A DNA stretch of 16,061 nucleotides, from assembly GCA_965246875.1 (NCBI GenBank), contig CBDFFU010000011.1, positions 1-16,061 of the forward strand. The letters are read 5' to 3'. Below the pieces are notes generated by a model. The model saw only the letters and a list, made by a program, of their open reading frames with translations, was not told the DNA's origin and made no database searches. The position numbers and the translations under genes are program-made. The stretch comes from DASWYT01 sp965246875 (lineage in GTDB: Bacteria; Pseudomonadota; Alphaproteobacteria; Micavibrionales; SZUA-601). Shown here piece after piece: positions 15,043-16,061 of the stretch; position 1 is the first letter of the stretch; each line of letters opens with the position of its first letter.

Positions 15043-15951
15043 TTATAACGTCCCGGGTTTGAGCAAACGTGTATAACGGTCCGTTTTCGCCCTAATACGC
15101 TGATTGATATTCGCGTCATACTGCTTCCGAATGGTCTCCTGATTTTTACTGGCATACTTTGCATGAATTTCTTTAGCATCCTCAATCCGTTCAGCGATAT
15201 CATGTTGATAATCTCGTTCAACCGTGTCACGAAAGCCCAATGAAAAGCCAACCTGTTGCAAACCCGTTTCGATGCCGCTGATCAGTTCGCCTGACACCCG
15301 AAACTTTTTCATCAAATTTCCGGAACCTGCCATGACAACATCGCCAACCACATCCAGAATACGCTTGCCTTTACGATCTTTGCGTCCCCACAAATGACCC
15401 AAGTCATTATCCAATGTGTCCAGACGCACATTAAACTGATCCATATGACTTATGATAGTCTGGTTATATTTCGCCGCCACTAATCCCTGAATATGATTTT
15501 CCTCGCCAAGTTGATCTGCAGACAGCAATGCTGGTTTTGCAACGGTAATTTTCTTTGGCGGCAAACCGGCTTTTTCACGCCAATGCGGATCACGCTTACC
15601 GGCAAGCACTTCGCCTTTTTTGAGGTAGTCATCTAGTTGTCCTGTTTCAACTAAATTTTTAAAACTTGGAACATTTGGATCTTCACTTGTGAATAAAAAG
15701 CCATGGCATGCTGGAAGCACGTTCTCCAAATCAACAATCGATTTTTTGCCAAAATTTCGGATTTTCCGCAAATCTGATGCATGCAGTAATGTTAAGTCAT
15801 ATAAATTCTTTGTTCTGTAAGTGTGTAGCCCATTCTTTATTCGAGAGCTGATATTCAGATCGTTATCTTCCACGCCGTATGATCTTAGATAATCAAACTT
15901 ACCTGCTTCTTCCAAATAATCATTATATTTTACTTGTAGAAAATTGGTCAT
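15043..15951 (-). CDS. Free-standing RNA polymerase alpha C-terminal-domain protein
   Basis: Encodes 302 residues from ATG at 15951 with AGGA 6 bases ahead; an ATG 9 codons upstream would bury that ribosome site in the coding region. Residues 31-85 read as the alpha-CTD of RpoA: LNISSRIKNGLHTYR, NLYDLTLLHASDLRKIRNFGKKSIVDLENVL. The E. coli DNA-contact residues R265, N268, G296, K298 and S299 correspond to R37, N40, G68, K70 and S71, all kept. There is no alpha N-terminal assembly domain; the 302 residues otherwise contain a linker, a probable coiled coil (163-190), a second stretch like a degenerate alpha-CTD (about 186-241), and a highly charged helix (243-295). It should bind AT-rich UP-element-like DNA and perhaps compete with or mimic polymerase alpha (inference). 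It is AT-rich and beside another orphan gene, so it may be acquired. Confidence 0.8.
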   Translation of the reverse strand: MTNFLQVKYNDYLEEAGKFDYLRSYGVEDNDLNISSRIKNGLHTYRTKNLYDLTLLHASDLRKIRNFGKKSIVDLENVLPACHGFLFTSEDPNVPSFKNLVETGQLDDYLKKGEVLAGKRDPHWREKAGLPPKKITVAKPALLSADQLGEENHIQGLVAAKYNQTIISHMDQFNVRLDTLDNDLGHLWGRKDRKGKRILDVVGDVVMAGSGNLMKKFRVSGELISGIETGLQQVGFSLGFRDTVERDYQHDIAERIEDAKEIHAKYASKNQETIRKQYDANINQRIRAKTDRYTRLLKPGTL

Positions 15952-15981
15952 GACATGTCCTAATAATAAATATTTCAAATC

Positions 15982-16010
15982 AACCTATTGAACAAACTTC
16001 GCTATGTCAA
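15982..16010 (-). promoter_or_regulatory. Candidate promoter of the alpha-CTD gene
   Basis: On the minus strand TTGACA (16005-16010), a 17-base spacer and TAGGTT (15982-15987). The -35 box is exact, the -10 matches TATAAT at three of six positions. A TATAAT hexamer at 16015-16020 sits just upstream and gives an AT-rich element of the kind alpha-CTD binds. Confidence 0.45.
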
Positions 16011-16029
16011 TTAAATTATAACGTCAAAA

Positions 16030-16059
16030 GAAAAGCCGCCTGTCTCCAAGCGGCTTTTC
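16030..16059 (-). terminator. Terminator-like hairpin at the right edge
   Basis: GAAAAGCCGC at 16030-16039 pairs perfectly with GCGGCTTTTC at 16050-16059 around a 10-base loop. On the minus strand the stem ends in TTTTCTTTTG, so it best serves a leftward gene lying beyond the window's right edge; on the plus strand it could also act weakly. Confidence 0.75.
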
Positions 16060-16061
16060 AA

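Larger units (their letters stand above)
15042..16025 (-). repeat. 11-bp direct repeats bracketing the alpha-CTD gene
   Basis: GACGTTATAAT (minus strand) occurs exactly at 15042-15052, over the stop codon of the alpha-CTD gene, and at 16015-16025, upstream of its start. In both places it is followed in the same direction by TTGACATAG (15016-15024 and 16002-16010), at distances of 17 and 4 bases. They could be operators, a duplicated promoter segment, or a target duplication from insertion of the gene. Confidence 0.6.

Overview
The window reads as chromosomal DNA of an alphaproteobacterium of moderate GC content. The pointers are a long-form (482-codon) isocitrate dehydrogenase of the Rickettsia/Thermus type, a small CHCC zinc-finger protein related to the NDUFS6 subunit of complex I, an M3B oligoendopeptidase and a GhrA-type 2-hydroxyacid dehydrogenase. 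The genus cannot be fixed from the sequence alone. No tRNA, rRNA, CRISPR array or recognisable transposase was seen, and no gap between genes exceeds 300 bases.

Layout. 1-699: 3' end of a hybrid sensor histidine kinase (ATPase end plus receiver domain), cut by the left edge. 759-1478: an aldo/keto reductase relic interrupted by three in-frame stops. 1489-2376 (-): periplasmic family-3 solute-binding protein. 2570-3010: two-CBS-domain protein with a clear intrinsic terminator. 3083-4228: NagA. 4223-4852 (-): an exported protein whose signal peptide contains a stop codon. About 5007-6317: pentapeptide-repeat protein with a duplicated architecture. 6385-7845: DNA photolyase. 7925-9322: class II fumarase. 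9381-9746: orphan AT-rich small protein with a near-consensus promoter. Then a leftward run of icd (11921-13369), M3 oligopeptidase (10090-11805) and the CHCC zinc-finger gene (9750-10031). 13442-13759 (-): Rap1a/Tai-like exported protein. 13831-14760: GhrA-like reductase. 14767-16061: an AT-rich accessory end with a 68-residue orphan protein and a 302-residue protein carrying a free-standing RNA polymerase alpha C-terminal domain, closed by a terminator-like hairpin at the right edge.

How the genes fit together. Fumarase and isocitrate dehydrogenase are TCA-cycle enzymes, and the CHCC protein points to complex I, so the middle of the window carries central respiratory metabolism. NagA feeds amino sugars into glycolysis and photolyase repairs UV damage. 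These are mostly single genes with their own promoters rather than one pathway operon.

Most notable: (1) the alpha-CTD protein, with the DNA-contact residues of RpoA conserved and a probable second, degenerate alpha-CTD-like domain; its ends carry an exact 11-bp direct repeat next to a TTGACATAG motif; (2) a heptamer-built 27-bp inverted repeat between icd and the M3 peptidase, whose arms pair much better as RNA in the direction of transcription; (3) two decaying genes whose four stops can all be explained by C-to-T or G-to-A transitions.
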